Source: Parabacteroides chinchillae | Lineage (GTDB): Bacteria; Bacteroidota; Bacteroidia; Bacteroidales; Tannerellaceae | NCBI RefSeq assembly: GCF_900108035.1 | Contig: NZ_FNVS01000016.1 | Span: 1-64,000 of the forward strand | Direction of reading: 5' to 3' | DNA: 64,000 bases | Translations under genes and position numbers: made by a program | In this document: positions 43,594 through 52,593 of the stretch, piece by piece | Layout: the number at the start of each line of letters is the position of its first letter | How positions within the stretch are numbered: the first letter of the stretch is position 1 | Notes under the pieces: generated by a model | Told to the model about the DNA's origin: nothing | The model's database searches: none | The model's input: the letters and a program-made list of their open reading frames with translations, nothing else

Positions 43594-45051
43594 ATGTTAA
43601 AGCATACGAAGATTGTTGCTACTATTTCTGACCAACGCTGTGATGTTGATTTTATCGACTCACTATACAAGGCAGGTATGAATGTTGTGCGCCTTAATAC
43701 GGCACACATGATGGAAGAAGGCTTAAGCCGCGTTGTTACTAACACACGTACAGTATCCGACCGCATAGGCATACTGATGGACACAAAAGGCCCCGAAGTT
43801 CGTACCACTGTGGCAGTAAATAAAGAACCAATTTCATTTAAAACGGGAGAACACGTTAAAGTTGCAGGCGATCCGGACAAGGAAACTTCGCATGAGTGCA
43901 TTTATGTATCTTATAAGAATTTCGCATCAGACTTAACTATTGGCAGCGATGTGTTGATAGATGATGGAGACCTGGAACTAAAAGTTATTGAAAAACATCC
44001 CGACTATCTGCTTTGCGAAGTAGGAAACGATGCAACACTGGGTAACCGCAAAAGTGTAAATGTACCGGGTGTCCGTATCAACCTTCCGTCTTTAACAGAA
44101 AAAGACCGTAAAAACATCCTTTGGGCTATTAACAACGAACTGGACTTTATTGCCCACTCCTTTGTACGCAACAAACAGGATGTATTAGATATACAACGCA
44201 TACTGGACGAATATAACAGCCCGATCAAAATCATCGCAAAAATTGAAAACCAGGAAGGAGTTGACAATATAGATGAGATTCTGGAAGTGGCATACGGCGT
44301 AATGATTGCCCGCGGAGACCTGGGTATCGAGGTACCCGCCGAAAAAATACCGGGTATCCAGCGCACACTTATCCGTAAATGTGTAGAGGTAAAAAAACCG
44401 GTTATTGTAGCTACACAGATGCTTCATTCCATGATAAACAATCCTCGCCCAACCCGTGCGGAGGTAACAGATATTGCCAATGCAATTTATTATCGTACAG
44501 ATGCGTTAATGCTAAGTGGCGAAACTGCATACGGCAAATATCCCTTAGAGGCCGTACAAACAATGACGAAGGTTGCCCGTGAAGCAGAGAAAACGAAGTT
44601 GGCAGCTAACGATATTCGTGTACCTATCGAAGGAAATGACCTGGATGTTACCTCATATCTGGCAAAACAAGCCGTAAAATCATCTTCCAAACTACATGTA
44701 AAAGCAATTATTACAGATAGCTATACAGGGCGTACAGCACGGTTTCTGGCAGCATTCCGCGGTACATCTACTGTGTTTTCGATCTGTTACAATGCACGTG
44801 TGATGCGTATGCTGGCTTTATCTTATGGTGTTTGGGCAGTATATCAACCTTGGAACGATAGTCGCCGGGGCTATTTCTACGATGCTTTGAACCAGTTAAT
44901 AAAGAGCGGACGTATCACCAATAACGATATGGTTGCTTATTTAAGCGGAAGCTTCGGAGAAGGAGGAGGAACAACTTTCCTCGAAATCAATAATGTAGGT
45001 AAAGTATTAGAAGCAGGAGACAATTATCAACTGCCTACTTTTAAAGAATAA
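43594..45051 (+). CDS. pyk: Pyruvate kinase
   Basis: This 485-residue enzyme starts KHTKIVATISDQRCDVDFI. It has NTAHMMEEG near 37, DTKGPEVRT near 64, the active-site signature IKIIAKIENQEGVDNIDEI near 208-226 (catalytic Lys), ARGDLGIEVP near 238, and VATQMLHSMINNPRPTRAEV near 273. It converts phosphoenolpyruvate and ADP to pyruvate and ATP. The frame runs to the base before the methyltransferase reading, so the two are tightly coupled. Confidence 0.96.
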   Translation: MLKHTKIVATISDQRCDVDFIDSLYKAGMNVVRLNTAHMMEEGLSRVVTNTRTVSDRIGILMDTKGPEVRTTVAVNKEPISFKTGEHVKVAGDPDKETSHECIYVSYKNFASDLTIGSDVLIDDGDLELKVIEKHPDYLLCEVGNDATLGNRKSVNVPGVRINLPSLTEKDRKNILWAINNELDFIAHSFVRNKQDVLDIQRILDEYNSPIKIIAKIENQEGVDNIDEILEVAYGVMIARGDLGIEVPAEKIPGIQRTLIRKCVEVKKPVIVATQMLHSMINNPRPTRAEVTDIANAIYYRTDALMLSGETAYGKYPLEAVQTMTKVAREAEKTKLAANDIRVPIEGNDLDVTSYLAKQAVKSSSKLHVKAIITDSYTGRTARFLAAFRGTSTVFSICYNARVMRMLALSYGVWAVYQPWNDSRRGYFYDALNQLIKSGRITNNDMVAYLSGSFGEGGGTTFLEINNVGKVLEAGDNYQLPTFKE

Positions 45052-45687
45052 TTGAATAACGTGACAATAGACGAGTACATACTAACTCACATCGATGAAG
45101 AAGGAGCTTTGCTTTCTACCCTGAACAGGGACGCAAATGTGAATCTTCTTCGTCCGCGAATGTTATCAGGACATCTGCAGGGCAGAATACTGAAAATGTT
45201 TTGCCGTATACTACGTCCTCGCAGGGTGCTAGAGATCGGTACTTACACAGGGTATGCCACTCTTTGCATGGCAGAAGGTATGGAAGAGGATTCATTGATC
45301 CATACATTGGAAATCAATGATGAAATGGAAGATTTCATTCAGAAATACCTATCTGTTTCGCCACATAAAGACAAAGTCCGTCTACACATCGGCGACGCCA
45401 TGGAAATTATTCCTCAACTGGATGAAACATTCGACCTGGTATTCATTGATGCAGACAAACGCTTGTACTCGGAGTATTACGACATGATATTCCCAAAAGT
45501 CCGCCCCGGAGGTCTGATTTTGGCAGACAACACATTATGGGACGGCAAAGTACTGGAAAAGCCACATACGTCGGACAAACAAACCATCGGTATTCTGGCT
45601 TTTAATGAAAAGATCAAGAAAGATGAAAGGATAGAAAAAGTAATTCTACCCTTACGTGACGGCCTTACAATGATTTGGAAAAAATAA
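45052..45687 (+). CDS. SAM-dependent O-methyltransferase (class I, COMT-like)
   Basis: The longest reading of 211 residues begins with TTG directly after the pyk stop. A GTG three codons later is equally plausible, and no ATG is available. Methyltransferase signatures are present: RVLEIGTYTGYATLCMAEG near 57 (SAM-binding loop), FDLVFIDADKRLYSEYYD near 126, and GGLILADNTLWDGKV near 152. It is close to bacterial catechol-type O-methyltransferases. Substrate unknown. rbfA follows after 12 bases. Confidence 0.88.
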   Translation: MNNVTIDEYILTHIDEEGALLSTLNRDANVNLLRPRMLSGHLQGRILKMFCRILRPRRVLEIGTYTGYATLCMAEGMEEDSLIHTLEINDEMEDFIQKYLSVSPHKDKVRLHIGDAMEIIPQLDETFDLVFIDADKRLYSEYYDMIFPKVRPGGLILADNTLWDGKVLEKPHTSDKQTIGILAFNEKIKKDERIEKVILPLRDGLTMIWKK

Positions 45688-45699
45688 AATATAGAGATT

Positions 45700-46035
45700 A
45701 TGGAAAGTACTAGATTAAACAAAATAGAGCGTCTTATCCAAAAAGAGTTAAGCGACATATTTCAGAAGCAAACACAAGGTATGCATGGTGTTTTGATATC
45801 AGTTAGTCGTGTACGCGTAAGTGCAGACCTGGGCGTAGCGCGTGCTTACCTGAGCATCTTTCCTTCGGAAAAGTCAAAGGAATTGTTGGAAGCCATTCAG
45901 ACAAACACAAAAGCGATTCGCTTTGATTTGGGACAACGCACAGGAAAACAGTTACGCAAAATTCCGGAACTAAGTTTTTACATTGACGATTCTCTGGACT
46001 ATATCGACAATATTGACAAACTCCTGAAACAGTAG
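45700..46035 (+). CDS. rbfA: Ribosome-binding factor A
   Basis: This 111-residue KH-fold protein opens ESTRLNKIERLIQKELSDIF and includes VSADLGVARAYLSIF near 42-56, the family core. It assists 30S subunit maturation at the 5' end of 16S rRNA. It lies eight bases before the permease gene, matching the rbfA-permease order often seen in Bacteroidales. Confidence 0.93.
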   Translation: MESTRLNKIERLIQKELSDIFQKQTQGMHGVLISVSRVRVSADLGVARAYLSIFPSEKSKELLEAIQTNTKAIRFDLGQRTGKQLRKIPELSFYIDDSLDYIDNIDKLLKQ

Positions 46036-46043
46036 CTTTCACC

Positions 46044-47273
46044 TTGAACTTCCCGTTTTATATAGCCCGGAGATACTTGTTCTCGAAGAAATCGCACAAT
46101 GCCATCAATATCATTTCGATGGTATCGGTTTGTGGTGTGGTAGTAGCTACTATAGCTCTTGTTTGTGCTCTTTCTGTATATAACGGGTTCAACGACCTTG
46201 TCTCTGCATTATTTAGCAGTTTTGATCCGGAATTAAAAATTACTCCCAATACAGGAAAAGTTTTTGATCCCACAACGAAAGAGATACAAAAGGTAAAATC
46301 ACTTCCTGAAATTGCGATTTTCAGCGAAGTATTACAAGACAATGCCTTGGTTCGTTATCGTGACCGGCAGAATGTAGCCGTGATTAAAGGAGTAGATAAT
46401 AAGTTTGAAAATCTGGCTCGAATAGACAGTGTTTTGGTAGACGGAAGATTTGCACTCAGAGAAGATGTCGTAGACTATGCTACATTAGGTATAGGACTAG
46501 CCTCTGCACTGGGAATTAATGCAGGTTTTGTATCTCCAATGGAAATTTATGCACCCAAACGGGACGAGAAAGTAAACATGGCTAATCCGGCCGCTTCTTT
46601 TAATGTAGAGTATGCTTATATTGGCGGCGTATTCTGCATTAACCAACAAATCTATGATGAAGGGCTTATGATTGTTTCGCTGGATCTGGCACGCAATTTA
46701 TTTCATTACGACAAAGAGGTTACAGCCATAGAACTAAAGCTGATTGATGGTGCAAGTCTTTCGTCCGTAAAAAAACAGATAAAAGAGATATTAGGGGACA
46801 AGTTCAAAGTTCAAGACCGTTTTGAACAACAGGATGCGTCTTTCAAGATGATGCAGGTAGAAAAATGGATGACATTTCTGATATTGAGTTTTATCCTGGC
46901 CATAGCTTTGTTTAACGTTGTTGGCTCGCTCTCTATGTTAATGATCGAGAAGAAAGAAGACGTACGTACGCTACGCAACATGGGAGCAGACGATAAGTTG
47001 ATCCGCTGCATATTTCTGTTTGAAGGTTGGATGATTTCAGGATTCGGTGCTTTGATAGGCATAACAATAGGTATAATTTTATGCCTGTTGCAACAAGAGT
47101 TAGGTTTAATAAAACTGGGGCAGACTGCCGGAGCTTTTATTATCGACGCTTATCCTGTTCGTTTGGAAATGACGGATATTATTACCGTATTTATTACGGT
47201 ATTAACTATCGGACTCCTGGCAGCCTGGTATCCTGTTCGTTATTTGGGCAAAAAGTGGTTACAGGCCCGTTAA
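46044..47273 (+). CDS. FtsX-like ABC permease, LolC/LolE type
   Basis: This 409-residue membrane protein begins at a TTG (no nearby ATG fits). One N-terminal helix (about 22-45) is followed by a large periplasmic MacB-like domain and three C-terminal helices with the motif IEKKEDVRTLRNMGADDKLIR. LolC/E proteins extract lipoproteins from the inner membrane for delivery to the outer membrane, powered by LolD. No ATPase gene is adjacent. Its stop abuts the convergent msrAB stop. Confidence 0.87.
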   Translation: MNFPFYIARRYLFSKKSHNAINIISMVSVCGVVVATIALVCALSVYNGFNDLVSALFSSFDPELKITPNTGKVFDPTTKEIQKVKSLPEIAIFSEVLQDNALVRYRDRQNVAVIKGVDNKFENLARIDSVLVDGRFALREDVVDYATLGIGLASALGINAGFVSPMEIYAPKRDEKVNMANPAASFNVEYAYIGGVFCINQQIYDEGLMIVSLDLARNLFHYDKEVTAIELKLIDGASLSSVKKQIKEILGDKFKVQDRFEQQDASFKMMQVEKWMTFLILSFILAIALFNVVGSLSMLMIEKKEDVRTLRNMGADDKLIRCIFLFEGWMISGFGALIGITIGIILCLLQQELGLIKLGQTAGAFIIDAYPVRLEMTDIITVFITVLTIGLLAAWYPVRYLGKKWLQAR

Positions 47274-48338
47274 TTATTTTCCCAACAAATATAAGTAACC
47301 GGCATAACCTTCTTCTTTCATCTTCTCCTTCGGAATAAAACGCAGCGAAGCGCTATTTATGCAGTAACGCATTCCTCCTAATTCGGCAGGTCCGTCATTA
47401 AACAAATGCCCCAGATGAGCATCACCCGTTTTACTCCTTACTTCCGTACGCACCATACCGTGCGAAGTATCCACATTTTCTTTTATAATATCTTTCTTTA
47501 TAGGTTTGGAGAAGCTAGGCCATCCGCAACCCGAATCAAACTTATCTGTTGAGACAAACAAAGGTTCGCCAGTTGTGATATCTACATAAATGCCGTCCCT
47601 GTGTTCATTCCAATATTCATTATGGAAAGCCGGTTCGGTTGCATTTTTCTGCGTAACAGCATATTGTTCAGTTGTCAGTTTCTTACGGAGTGTTGCATCA
47701 TCCGGCTTTGTATAAGAGATAGGAGCATTCGCTTTCCTGGCAAAATCAAACAGATCAGGACTAATATGGCAATAACCGTCCGGATGTTTATCCAGATAAT
47801 CCTGATGGTAATTTTCTGCCGGATAAAAGTTCTTCAACGGCTTTACTTCAACAAGTACAGGTTTTGAATACTTCTTGGATAACTCTTTAATAGCAGATTG
47901 GATAATTGGCGAATCAGCTTCATCCGTATAATAAATACCGGTCCTATATTGTGACCCTCGATCGCCTCCCTGACGATTCAAGCTGGTTGGATCAATTGTC
48001 TTAAAATAAAGATCGATCAACAGACTCAAATTCACTTCTTGCGGATCATACTTCACCTTCACTGTCTCTGCAAAGCCCGTTTTATCCGTACAGACCTGTT
48101 CATAAGTAGGATTATCAATATTCCCGTTTGCATACCCTACTTGCGTAGCCGTTACGCCATCTATTTGTTTCATAAAATGCTCTGTTCCCCAGAAACAACC
48201 TCCGGCAAAATATATTTCACTCTGATTCTTCATTACATTTTTCTCCTGTATATTTAAATTGTTAACCACTTCGCCCTGTACATTTACAGCAGCAATACTA
48301 CCTATCAGCAATATTGCAATAATAAACATATTTCTCAT
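47274..48338 (-). CDS. msrAB: Bifunctional peptide methionine sulfoxide reductase MsrA/MsrB
   Basis: This 354-residue fusion has a hydrophobic N-terminal helix (signal or anchor), then MsrA with [14 protein letters not shown] (catalytic Cys 48) and MsrB with [14 protein letters not shown] and the catalytic Cys in [12 protein letters not shown] near 335. MsrA reduces the S- and MsrB the R-form of methionine sulfoxide. The exported form points to repair of oxidised envelope proteins. The usual CxxC zinc pairs of many MsrB proteins are not seen here. Confidence 0.95.
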   Translation of the reverse strand: MRNMFIIAILLIGSIAAVNVQGEVVNNLNIQEKNVMKNQSEIYFAGGCFWGTEHFMKQIDGVTATQVGYANGNIDNPTYEQVCTDKTGFAETVKVKYDPQEVNLSLLIDLYFKTIDPTSLNRQGGDRGSQYRTGIYYTDEADSPIIQSAIKELSKKYSKPVLVEVKPLKNFYPAENYHQDYLDKHPDGYCHISPDLFDFARKANAPISYTKPDDATLRKKLTTEQYAVTQKNATEPAFHNEYWNEHRDGIYVDITTGEPLFVSTDKFDSGCGWPSFSKPIKKDIIKENVDTSHGMVRTEVRSKTGDAHLGHLFNDGPAELGGMRYCINSASLRFIPKEKMKEEGYAGYLYLLGK

Positions 48339-48416
48339 GACTCTCCGTTTTTAATATAACAAGATTAAAGAAAAATATTTCGGATAAAACACAGATTTAT
48401 TCGGACAAACCATAAA

Positions 48417-48453
48417 AGAAAAAAAGTGGCCTTTAGAATTAAAGACCACTTTT
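48417..48453 (-). terminator. Terminator of the mannose-1-phosphate guanylyltransferase gene
   Basis: On the minus strand AAAGTGGTCTTT pairs with AAAGGCCACTTT (one wobble position) and is followed by a run of T, about 25 bases after the stop. Confidence 0.75.
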
Positions 48454-48477
48454 CACCCGCAATTTTTATACTTATGT

Positions 48478-49560
48478 TTAATTAAACTCTTTTCCGTACT
48501 TAATCTGTGCATCTGCAACATATTGCTTGATTCGCTGCTCATCTTCTTTCTTGCAGATAAGCAATACATTTCCCGATTCGGCAATTATACAGTCATTAAT
48601 ACCTTGCACTACAGCCAAACGGTTCGGATTTTCAAAAGCCACGACATTATTCGAACTTTCATACATCAGGGCCTTATTATTCTTAAGAACAGCATTATTA
48701 TTCTCATCTTTATGTGCTATATCAAATAAAGATCCCCAGGTTCCTAAGTCCGCCCAACCAAAATCCACACAAAGCATATATACGTTATCAGCTTTTTCCA
48801 TCACACCATAATCTATTGATATATTAGGGCAATAAGGAAAGTTTTCATGTATAAAATGACGTTCTTCCGGTGTGTTGAATTTCTCTTTTCCCAGATCAAA
48901 ACGAGCGCTTATTTCAGGCAGGAACTTTTCGAACGCAGACAGCACCGTATTCACGTTCCACACGAACAGACCGGAGTTCCAGAAAAATTCTCCGCTTTCG
49001 TAAAACACTTTAGCCAACTCCAGATTCGGTTTCTCCGTAAAAGTCTTCACCTTCGTAAAATCGCCAAGCATCGTATCACTACTTTGGATATAGCCATATC
49101 CAGTCTCCGGACGGCTCGGTTTAATACCTAATGTCACCAGCGCTTCATTCTCTTTTACAAAATCCAGACTTTTCTGCACATCTCGCAAAAAAATATCTTC
49201 CTTCAATATAAGATGATCTGAAGGAGCAACCACTATGTTTGCATTCGGATTACATGCTTTTATATGATAAGTCGCATACGCAATACAAGGAGCCGTATTA
49301 CGACGAGTAGGTTCGAGTAAAATCTGATTGTCTTTTAATTCGGGTAATTGTTCCTTGATAAGTTTTGCGTACAGTTCATTTGTTACGATATAAATATTTT
49401 CAGTTGGAATAATTTTAGAAAAACGATCGAAAGTCATCTGTAATAACGACCGACCGGTACCAAAGAAGTCCAGAAACTGTTTCGGATAACTTTCTCTGCT
49501 AAACGGCCAGAAACGACTACCGATTCCTCCTCCCATGATAACGCAGTAATTATCTTTCAT
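48478..49560 (-). CDS. manC: Mannose-1-phosphate guanylyltransferase
   Basis: This 360-residue nucleotidyltransferase has the pyrophosphorylase motif GGGIGSRFWPFSRESYPKQ (about 10-28), VAPSDHLI near 110 and EKPNLELA near 173. It makes GDP-mannose from mannose-1-phosphate and GTP for capsule, glycan and protein O-glycosylation pathways. The family is typically single-domain at this length, without the C-terminal phosphomannose isomerase of bifunctional forms. It stands alone with its own terminator. Confidence 0.92.
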   Translation of the reverse strand: MKDNYCVIMGGGIGSRFWPFSRESYPKQFLDFFGTGRSLLQMTFDRFSKIIPTENIYIVTNELYAKLIKEQLPELKDNQILLEPTRRNTAPCIAYATYHIKACNPNANIVVAPSDHLILKEDIFLRDVQKSLDFVKENEALVTLGIKPSRPETGYGYIQSSDTMLGDFTKVKTFTEKPNLELAKVFYESGEFFWNSGLFVWNVNTVLSAFEKFLPEISARFDLGKEKFNTPEERHFIHENFPYCPNISIDYGVMEKADNVYMLCVDFGWADLGTWGSLFDIAHKDENNNAVLKNNKALMYESSNNVVAFENPNRLAVVQGINDCIIAESGNVLLICKKEDEQRIKQYVADAQIKYGKEFN

Positions 49561-49681
49561 GATATAGCTGTTTTAATTATACATCCACCACAAAGCTAAC
49601 GAAATAATCTGTTATTTATTCTTCCACCATATATTATTTGAAAAAAAACGACAAAACTCTTGCGAAGTTCAAAAATATGCC

Positions 49682-49689
49682 TACCTTTG
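49682..49689 (+). promoter_or_regulatory. -7 promoter element of tRNA-Leu
   Basis: TACCTTTG matches TAnnTTTG and ends 23 bases before the mature tRNA 5' end. Confidence 0.55.
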
Positions 49690-49712
49690 CAACGCATTTC
49701 AAAACAAGAGAT

Positions 49713-49796
49713 GCCCAGATGGCGGAATTGGTAGACGCGCTGGTCTCAAACACCAGTGGATTCACTTCCATGCCGGTTCGATCCCGGCTCTGGGTA
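49713..49796 (+). tRNA. tRNA-Leu (anticodon CAA)
   Basis: The 84-base cloverleaf has acceptor arms GCCCAGA and TCTGGGT (first pair G-T), an anticodon stem CTGGT/ACCAG with loop CTCAAAC (anticodon CAA, reads UUG), the long variable arm of a leucine tRNA, and a T arm with GGTTCGATCC. CCA is not encoded (CAA follows), as usual in Bacteroidales. The 3' end serves as the attachment site of the element that follows. Confidence 0.95.
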
Positions 49797-49797
49797 C
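49784..49797 (+). other. Left attachment site (attL) in the tRNA 3' end
   Basis: CCGGCTCTGGGTAC within the T arm and acceptor matches CCGGGTCTGGGTAC at 60434-60447 in 13 of 14 positions. Integration here keeps the tRNA intact. Confidence 0.8.
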
Positions 49798-49801
49798 AAA
49801 T

Positions 49802-49833
49802 AAACCCTGATAATCACCTGATTATCAGGGTTT
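49802..49833 (+). terminator. Element-supplied terminator of tRNA-Leu
   Basis: AAACCCTGATAATCA and TGATTATCAGGGTTT are perfect 15-base complements with a two-base gap, followed by TTCTGCTTTTA. Because it lies inside the integrated element, it must replace the original terminator, which now lies near 60454. Confidence 0.85.
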
Positions 49834-49849
49834 TCTGCTTTTATAGGGC

Positions 49850-49873
49850 GTACTAAATGTGTACTGAATGACG
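49850..49873 (+). repeat. Left subterminal 24-base direct repeat, candidate integrase arm site
   Basis: GTACTAAATGTGTACTGAAT plus GACG recurs as 22 of 24 bases at 60304-60327 in the same orientation. Each copy holds two TGTACTRAAW-like half units. Both lie inside the element near its ends, as expected for integrase arm-binding sites. Confidence 0.6.
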
Positions 49874-49996
49874 AATACAAAGAAAAGGTGTACTTTAATA
49901 GTTTTCTTCCCCATATCTTTATAATTTCTTAACGCTTATCCTATCTTTTCTTCCTTATTATTGCCGATGTTTTCGGGAAAAGTGAGATTCTTACCT

Positions 49997-50004
49997 TATA
50001 TTTG
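49997..50004 (+). promoter_or_regulatory. -7 element of the first element gene
   Basis: TATATTTG matches TAnnTTTG and lies about 28 bases before the ATG at 50033. Confidence 0.45.
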
Positions 50005-50032
50005 TAGTAAGAACGTTTAAAGGCACACGATT

Positions 50033-50941
50033 ATGGAAAATCATATAGAAACCAATTTCAGAGAAATACAGAAGATATTAGATAGTTGTATAGCTCATGA
50101 CTATAAAACTAAAGTAGATGCACTATTTTTAAAACGTGAATATTTGACGCAAGCCCAGCTAAAGGATTATTTGCGACAAGAAATTTTCCGTGTGACTGAA
50201 AATATTGTAGCCATCCAACAAAAATACCGTGTCGTGCGTAACATTGTATTGGATATGTATATTCCCGATTTTTTGTGGGAAAGCGGTTATTTTGAGGACT
50301 TGAATTCTGATGAAAGAAAAAAGTATATCGGTTTCCGCTGCTCTGATTTTGATATGGACGCATATTTGCATGAACCGTCCTGTTATGATGGGCGGCTTCC
50401 CTATTTGTCCATTATCGTTAATCTTATCGTGCTTTCCAAGTATTTGCGCTATCTGCAAGAACAGGAAAGCAATTACTATACAGATGCGGTTGCCATCCAA
50501 GAGCAAGCCTTGCCAAAAGAGAAAGAGGAAAGTGCAGATACTAATCCAACCAAGATTGTGGGCAAAAGCAATCCTTTCAAGTCCACGTTGAAAGCCAATG
50601 AAATCAAACTTCTGACCGACTGTGTGAATGAAGCAAATATGTTTACTACTACCGTCAGTGCCAAAATACTTACCGATTTTTTCAACTGCAAACTGAATGG
50701 GGTATTGAAAGTTAATAATACCCGTCTGTTAGCCTATCTTATGATGCAACTTAGCTGTTATAATTACATCGTTTATGAATGGCAGTCTGTCATAGCAAAC
50801 AATAAGCTGATATTGAAGAAGATAAAAGGTGAACCGCTTACACGTACTGACCTGTCGAGTGCGACAGACCAAGCGAAAAACATCTATCCGAAAGGATATG
50901 AAATCATAGACAAATACATCAAACAACTGCAAAAAGGTTGA
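50033..50941 (+). CDS. Element-encoded protein of unknown function
   Basis: This 302-residue soluble protein has no signal or transmembrane segment and is rich in helices (LKDYLRQEIFRVTENIVAI, IIVNLIVLSKYLRYLQEQE). The C-terminal third (KANEIKLLTDCVNEANMF to TRTDLSSATDQ) faintly resembles the layout of RteC-type excision control proteins of Bacteroides elements, but the match is weak. It is the first gene after attL, ahead of the excisionase-like helix-turn-helix gene, which would suit a role in excision control. Treat as unrecognised. Confidence 0.7.
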   Translation: MENHIETNFREIQKILDSCIAHDYKTKVDALFLKREYLTQAQLKDYLRQEIFRVTENIVAIQQKYRVVRNIVLDMYIPDFLWESGYFEDLNSDERKKYIGFRCSDFDMDAYLHEPSCYDGRLPYLSIIVNLIVLSKYLRYLQEQESNYYTDAVAIQEQALPKEKEESADTNPTKIVGKSNPFKSTLKANEIKLLTDCVNEANMFTTTVSAKILTDFFNCKLNGVLKVNNTRLLAYLMMQLSCYNYIVYEWQSVIANNKLILKKIKGEPLTRTDLSSATDQAKNIYPKGYEIIDKYIKQLQKG

Positions 50942-51023
50942 GCATAGATTGAACGCTCAAACAAAGGTCAATTAGACTTCATTTTCAAGCTCTTAACTTT
51001 GCCCCCGTTAACAAAAAAACGAG

Positions 51024-51068
51024 GGTGCGCACCTTCATATTGTTTCACCTAAATTCCTAAACAATATG
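51024..51068. promoter_or_regulatory. Dyads covering the start of the helix-turn-helix gene
   Basis: GGTGCGCACC at 51024-51033 is a perfect ten-base palindrome. Directly after it, CATATTGTTT (51036-51045) and AAACAATATG (51059-51068) are perfect complements whose right arm contains the ATG of the next gene. This could be an operator for autoregulation or an mRNA hairpin hiding the start codon. Confidence 0.5.
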
Positions 51069-51353
51069 GAAAGAGATTTAGAGTTAAGAGTTTCCGAACT
51101 CGAAAAAATGTTGTTCCTTTCAAAGAACGTGCTTAGCTTCGATGAAGCGAGCAAGTTTTTGAACCTTTCTAAAAGTTACCTGTACAAGCTGACTTCGGGT
51201 AACTTGATACCCCATTACAAGCCGCAGGGCAAAATGCTTTATTTTGAGAAAGCGGAATTGGAAGCATGGTTACGTCAGAACCCGGTCAAGACGCAGGCGC
51301 AGATAGAGCAGGAAGCGCAGAAGTATATCCTTAACCGTCCTCTAAAGAAATAA
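51066..51353 (+). CDS. Helix-turn-helix (MerR/excisionase-like) DNA-binding protein
   Basis: This 95-residue protein has the compact winged-helix pattern LSFDEASKFLNLSKSYLYKL (about 23-42) followed by IPHYKPQGKMLYFEKAELEAWL, typical of the excisionase-like proteins on Bacteroidales mobile elements. Likely roles are promoting excision or regulating the replication/mobilization genes. The AAA ATPase gene follows five bases after its stop. Confidence 0.85.
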   Translation: MERDLELRVSELEKMLFLSKNVLSFDEASKFLNLSKSYLYKLTSGNLIPHYKPQGKMLYFEKAELEAWLRQNPVKTQAQIEQEAQKYILNRPLKK

Positions 51354-51358
51354 CGGCT

Positions 51359-52432
51359 ATGGAAAATAGAAAAGCGACAGAAGCCAGGCAGGACATCACC
51401 ATGCAGAAAGAGGATTTCGCAGCCCTTTGGAAAACCATTCATCTAAAGGTAACGGACACTTACGAGGTGCCGCCCGAAATACTTTGGGTGAACGGCTCTA
51501 CCATTGGCACGCTGGGTAATTTCAGCGCATCCACGGGTAAAGCCAAGAGCAAAAAGACATTCAACATTTCCGCTATCGTTGCGGCAGCGTTGAAGAATGA
51601 CGAGGTACTGAAGTATTCGGCATACCTGCCACCGAACAAGCGGAAAATCCTCTATGTAGATACCGAGCAGAGCAAATACCATTGCTATAAGGTCATGGAG
51701 CGTATTTTGCGGCTTGCCGGACTGCCTACCGACAAGGACAGGGACGATTTTGTTTTCATCGTGCTAAGGGAGCAGACCCCCGACAAGCGGAAACAGATTA
51801 TCGGCTATATGCTTGAAAATATGCCCGATGTGGGGTTACTCATCATTGACGGAATCCGTGACTTGATGTATGACATCAACAGCCCCAGCGAATCGACTGA
51901 CCTAATCAACCTCTTGATGCGCTGGTCAAGCGGATATAACCTGCATATCCATACCGTACTGCATTTGAACAAGGGGGATGATAACACAAGGGGACATATC
52001 GGTACGGAACTGAACAACAAGGCTGAAACCATCCTGCAAATCACGAAAAGCCAGCAGGACGGCAACATAAGCGAGGTAAAGGCGATGCACATACGTGACC
52101 GGGAGTTTGACCCGTTCGCATTCCGTATCAATGACAACGCATTGCCGGAAGCTGTGGACGGTTATGTATTCAAGCAGCCCAGCCAAGACAGGGGCTTTCC
52201 ACTGGCAGAACTGACGGAGCAACAACACAGGATAGCTTTGGAAAACGGTTTTGGCAAACAGATTATATATGGTTACGAGAATGTCCTAAAGACCTTGAAA
52301 CAGGGTTATGCGAGTATCGGCTACAAGCGTGGACGCAATATCCATGTGGAACTTAACAAGTTTCTTGTGAACAAGCGCATGATTGTGAAAGAGGGCAAGG
52401 GCTACCGCTATAATCCCGATTTCCATTATTAA
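51359..52432 (+). CDS. RecA-like AAA ATPase (RepA/helicase type) of the element
   Basis: This 357-residue protein has a modified Walker A (SASTGKAKSKKT, about 51-62), Walker B (GLLIIDGIRDL near 160) and an HTVLHLNKGDDNTRGHIG stretch near 198, resembling plasmid RepA/DnaB-like helicases. A C-terminal winged-helix-like end (RGRNIHVELNKFLVNKRM) may bind DNA. With the primase downstream it probably supports replication of the excised circle. The Walker A spacing is unusual but typical for this Bacteroidales element family. Confidence 0.85.
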   Translation: MENRKATEARQDITMQKEDFAALWKTIHLKVTDTYEVPPEILWVNGSTIGTLGNFSASTGKAKSKKTFNISAIVAAALKNDEVLKYSAYLPPNKRKILYVDTEQSKYHCYKVMERILRLAGLPTDKDRDDFVFIVLREQTPDKRKQIIGYMLENMPDVGLLIIDGIRDLMYDINSPSESTDLINLLMRWSSGYNLHIHTVLHLNKGDDNTRGHIGTELNNKAETILQITKSQQDGNISEVKAMHIRDREFDPFAFRINDNALPEAVDGYVFKQPSQDRGFPLAELTEQQHRIALENGFGKQIIYGYENVLKTLKQGYASIGYKRGRNIHVELNKFLVNKRMIVKEGKGYRYNPDFHY

Positions 52433-52443
52433 AAGTCAGTTTG

Positions 52444-52542
52444 GTTTAGTCCGGGTGTATATATAAGAGGAACGGACTTACTATTTCCCTGTATCGGAAC
52501 AGGCAGGTTTAGTATGGTACGGATATATATAACGGACTAAAC
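52444..52542. other. Inverted and direct TTTAGTCCG motifs, candidate replication origin
   Basis: GTTTAGTCCG (52444-52453) and CGGACTAAAC (52533-52542) are perfect ten-base complements. Between and beside them lie ACGGACTTAC, TATATATA and TACGGATATATATA, an AT-rich core. Another TTTAGTCCGG is at 53555-53564. Its position between a helicase-like and a primase gene suits an origin; this is inference. Confidence 0.4.
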
Positions 52543-52593
52543 AGGACTGGCGCACTTTTCAACTATTTTTTAATCCCAAAAAAAGAAAATGTT

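Noticed and set aside
49638-49856. Protein of 72 residues across the tRNA-Leu gene
   Set aside because: The frame overlaps a complete tRNA cloverleaf and its terminator.
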